The position numbers and the translations under genes are program-made. From Paenibacillus gorillae (GTDB lineage Bacteria; Bacillota; Bacilli; Paenibacillales; Paenibacillaceae), in assembly GCF_000513275.1 (NCBI RefSeq), contig NZ_CBVJ010000030.1, positions 1-64,000 of the forward strand: a stretch of 64,000 nt of DNA, read 5' to 3'. Each line of letters starts with the position of its first letter. The first letter of the stretch is position 1. Below, piece by piece: positions 62,375 to 64,000 of this stretch. The notes below the pieces were generated by a model. The model ran no database searches. It was not told the DNA's origin and worked only from the letters and a program-made list of their open reading frames with translations.

Positions 62375-63185
62375 ATGGAAAATGTAAAAATCGCCATTAT
62401 TGGAGGGACTGGAGTTTACCGGCTGCCAGGATTTAAAGAGATTAAACAAGTCTTAGTGGAAACAGAATTTGGCTCAATTCCAGTTAAAATTGGAACATGG
62501 AATGGTAAGAAAATTGCTTTTATAACTAGACATGGAGAAAAACATTCAATTGCACCAGGGTGCATTAATTATCGAGCAAATATTAAAGCGCTTTCAATGC
62601 TGGGAGTGAAACAAATTTATTCAACTGCTTGTGTAGGATCAGTAAATCCGGATTATAGACCAGGGACATTTGTAGTTCTGCGTCAAATTTTTGGAGTTTA
62701 CAAAAAACAGAAAGAGTTCCTTTTTTCTTTTCGACGGAACACAGGAGGGGGAAGTTATTTCTCATGTAGACATGACAGATCCTTATTGTGATAGCCTCTC
62801 AAAGGTTTTAATAGAAGCTGGAAAGATGGCGGGGATCGATGTTAAAGATGGTGCAACGTACTGCTGTATGGAAGGACCGCGTTATGAAACAAGAGCAGAA
62901 GTTAAGATGTTAAGAATGCTTGGGGGAGATATTGCGGGACATACCAGTTTCCCAGAACAAGTCTTAGCTAGAGAAGCTGAAATTTGTTATGCATCGATTG
63001 GCATTGTATCCAGTATGGCAGCCGGGATAGAGGAAGGACATGTCAACGCTGGTGTTGTTGAGGATACTATGGAAAAGATGTTTGACGATGTGCAGCAAAT
63101 CTTAATGAATGCAATTGAACTTACAGATGTAGATGAAGATTGCTGGTGTAAACATTCTTTAGAAGGCACAGTACATCAGAAATAA
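62375..63185 (+). pseudogene. MTAP/PNP-family purine nucleoside phosphorylase, frameshifted
   Basis: A phosphorylase of about 270 residues (methylthioadenosine/6-oxopurine nucleoside phosphorylase type): IAIIGGTGVY, FITRHGEKHSIAPGCINYRANI, then after the break VISHVDMTDPYC, ATYCCMEGPRYETRAEVKMLRMLGGDIAGHTSFPEQVLAREAEICYASIGIVSSMAAG in pieces. It splits purine nucleosides to base and ribose-1-phosphate. At the T5 run 62688-62692 frame 2 (RQIFGVYKKQ) is lost and frame 3 resumes with EFTKNRKSSFFLFDGTQEG. One extra T (or A) explains it. The GGAGG site and both halves are otherwise well preserved. Confidence 0.85.
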
Positions 63186-63404
63186 TAGGAGAATTATGAA
63201 AAATACTCAAAACTTCAATAAAAAAAGACCCCTGAAATCATAAATTCATGTATGCTTGCCGGCCACAGAATTTATCAAAACAGGAGAGCTTTTTCGTTAA
63301 CCACATTCAAATTTATCGTAAATATTGAAATATTGCAAATGTTGTTTTGCATGCATACCTTATTAATAATAAACAATCTTTGAATAGATAGAAAGGAACA
63401 TCAA

Positions 63405-64000
63405 ATGGATATCGATAAAAATGGATTGATGAGATTAAGAATCGTCATTGGAATCGTATTTTTATATACTTTAATTTTCCAACTTACTGACAATGCATTT
63501 ACATTGATAACACCTGCTTTAATAGACACTTATAACCTTTCTACCGGTGTAGGTAGCTGGGTTGCATCTATAGGAGGCATGGGTGTAGCAGTTGGATTCT
63601 TGCTTTTTTCTAGTTTCACGGACTTTTTTAATGAGCAAAAAATTACTGATTATTGGCGTATTATTGACATGTCTACCATCTATTTCATCACTGCTAATTC
63701 CGGATTCTTATTATGTGATAGTTGGATCCAGATTTGTTCAGTCGTTTGGAGAAGCTGTAGCTTATGCATTGTCTCTAGTCTTGGTAGCAAAATATCTGCC
63801 TACAAGAGAACAAATAATCTGGTTAGGTTTTAGTTGTGCTAGTTTTGCATTGGCAACTGTTTTAGGAACATCTGTAGGCGGTTTTCTGTCAACACATGTA
63901 GGTTGGAAATTCATCTTCTACATTCCGTTAATTTCTATACTAGGATTGCCTTTTATTTATAGGTTTTTACCTGATCATTCGAATAAAAAAACTAAAATGG
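63405..64000 (+). pseudogene. MFS transporter, frameshifted and cut by the window end
   Basis: N-terminal part of a major facilitator permease: IVIGIVFLYTLIFQLTDNAFTLITPALIDTYNLS, VASIGGMGVAVGFLLFSSFTDFFNEQK. At an A6 run (63637-63642) the first frame turns to DYWRIIDM and stops at 63833. The other frame continues in fully transporter-like fashion: LLIIGVLLTCLPSISSLL, VGSRFVQSFGEAVAYALSLVLVAKYL, ALATVLGTSVGGFLSTHVGWKFIFYIPL. One extra A accounts for it. Following a nucleoside phosphorylase, it may import nucleosides. AAAGGAA precedes the ATG. Confidence 0.8.

Noticed and set aside
1-64000. tRNA, rRNA and riboswitch genes
   Set aside because: Read for clover-leaf arms, conserved 16S/23S segments and common riboswitch cores; nothing convincing was seen, though a covariance-model search was not possible.

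Overview
The window looks like chromosome from a spore-forming, low-to-moderate GC Firmicute, most probably a Paenibacillus or close relative. The reasons are strong AGGAGG-type ribosome binding sites, frequent TTG/GTG starts, a secreted protein anchored by three S-layer homology (SLH) domains, a collagen-like exosporium-type protein, coat-like Gly- and His-rich proteins, many DinB/GNAT/SMI1/SUFU single genes, and a heterocycloanthracin-type peptide cluster. No rRNA, tRNA, CRISPR array or intact insertion sequence was seen. The assignment rests on gene content and style only.

Layout. 1-6 kb: end of a PEP-mutase-family gene; a coupled trio of an APH-like phosphotransferase, an AviRa-like 23S rRNA methyltransferase and a P-loop kinase-like protein; a DMT permease; a YueD-type reductase. 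6-13 kb: small orphan genes, two adjacent proteins with a shared small beta-barrel motif, a SUFU protein, a TVP38-type membrane protein, a DUF2262 protein and a collagen-like protein. 13-17 kb: a 1352-residue SLH surface protein. 17-20.5 kb: a decayed acetyltransferase, a SMI1/KNR4 protein and an FGGY sugar kinase behind a XylR-type palindrome. 20.7-25.6 kb: a strikingly GC-rich SWIM/SNF2 pair, both frameshifted. 26-28.5 kb: a divergent AraC regulator and an extended-SDR reductase.

28.6-32.5 kb is a vitamin B6-linked block: a PNPOx-like flavoprotein, a YggS-type PLP-binding protein and a MocR/PdxR regulator. All three upstream regions carry the same pair of TGGATTG/CAATCCA sites at nearly fixed spacing. 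34.7-41 kb is a six-gene catabolic operon: GntR regulator, lipoprotein, double ATPase, permease, BtpA/SgcQ TIM barrel and PfkB kinase, with a cre-like site over the promoter. 41-50 kb holds scattered genes: a frameshifted esterase, a HAD phosphatase, a DHFR-like protein, a Nudix hydrolase, an AHSA1 protein and a WYL regulator with a DinB partner.

50.4-56.4 kb is the most notable system, a compact thiazole/oxazole-modified peptide cluster. It contains a Cys/Gly-rich heterocycloanthracin-like precursor with an unusual Ala-Arg-Cys repeat core, an ocin-ThiF-like (F) protein, a YcaO cyclodehydratase and a SagB-type dehydrogenase. A convergent His/Met-rich protein follows. No transporter, protease or immunity gene is visible beside it.

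57-64 kb: DinB, a beta-lactamase-fold stub, a TetR regulator with three operator-like palindromes (two created by a tandem duplication of the tetR 3' end), an old yellow enzyme plus SDR, then a GntR-controlled purine nucleoside phosphorylase and MFS transporter, both frameshifted.

A recurring oddity is that at least five genes are broken by one extra base in a T5, T6 or A6 run, and two more by one extra base elsewhere. This could mean homopolymer sequencing error or real decay. Annotations of those genes should be read as 'coding potential conserved, frame broken in this sequence'.
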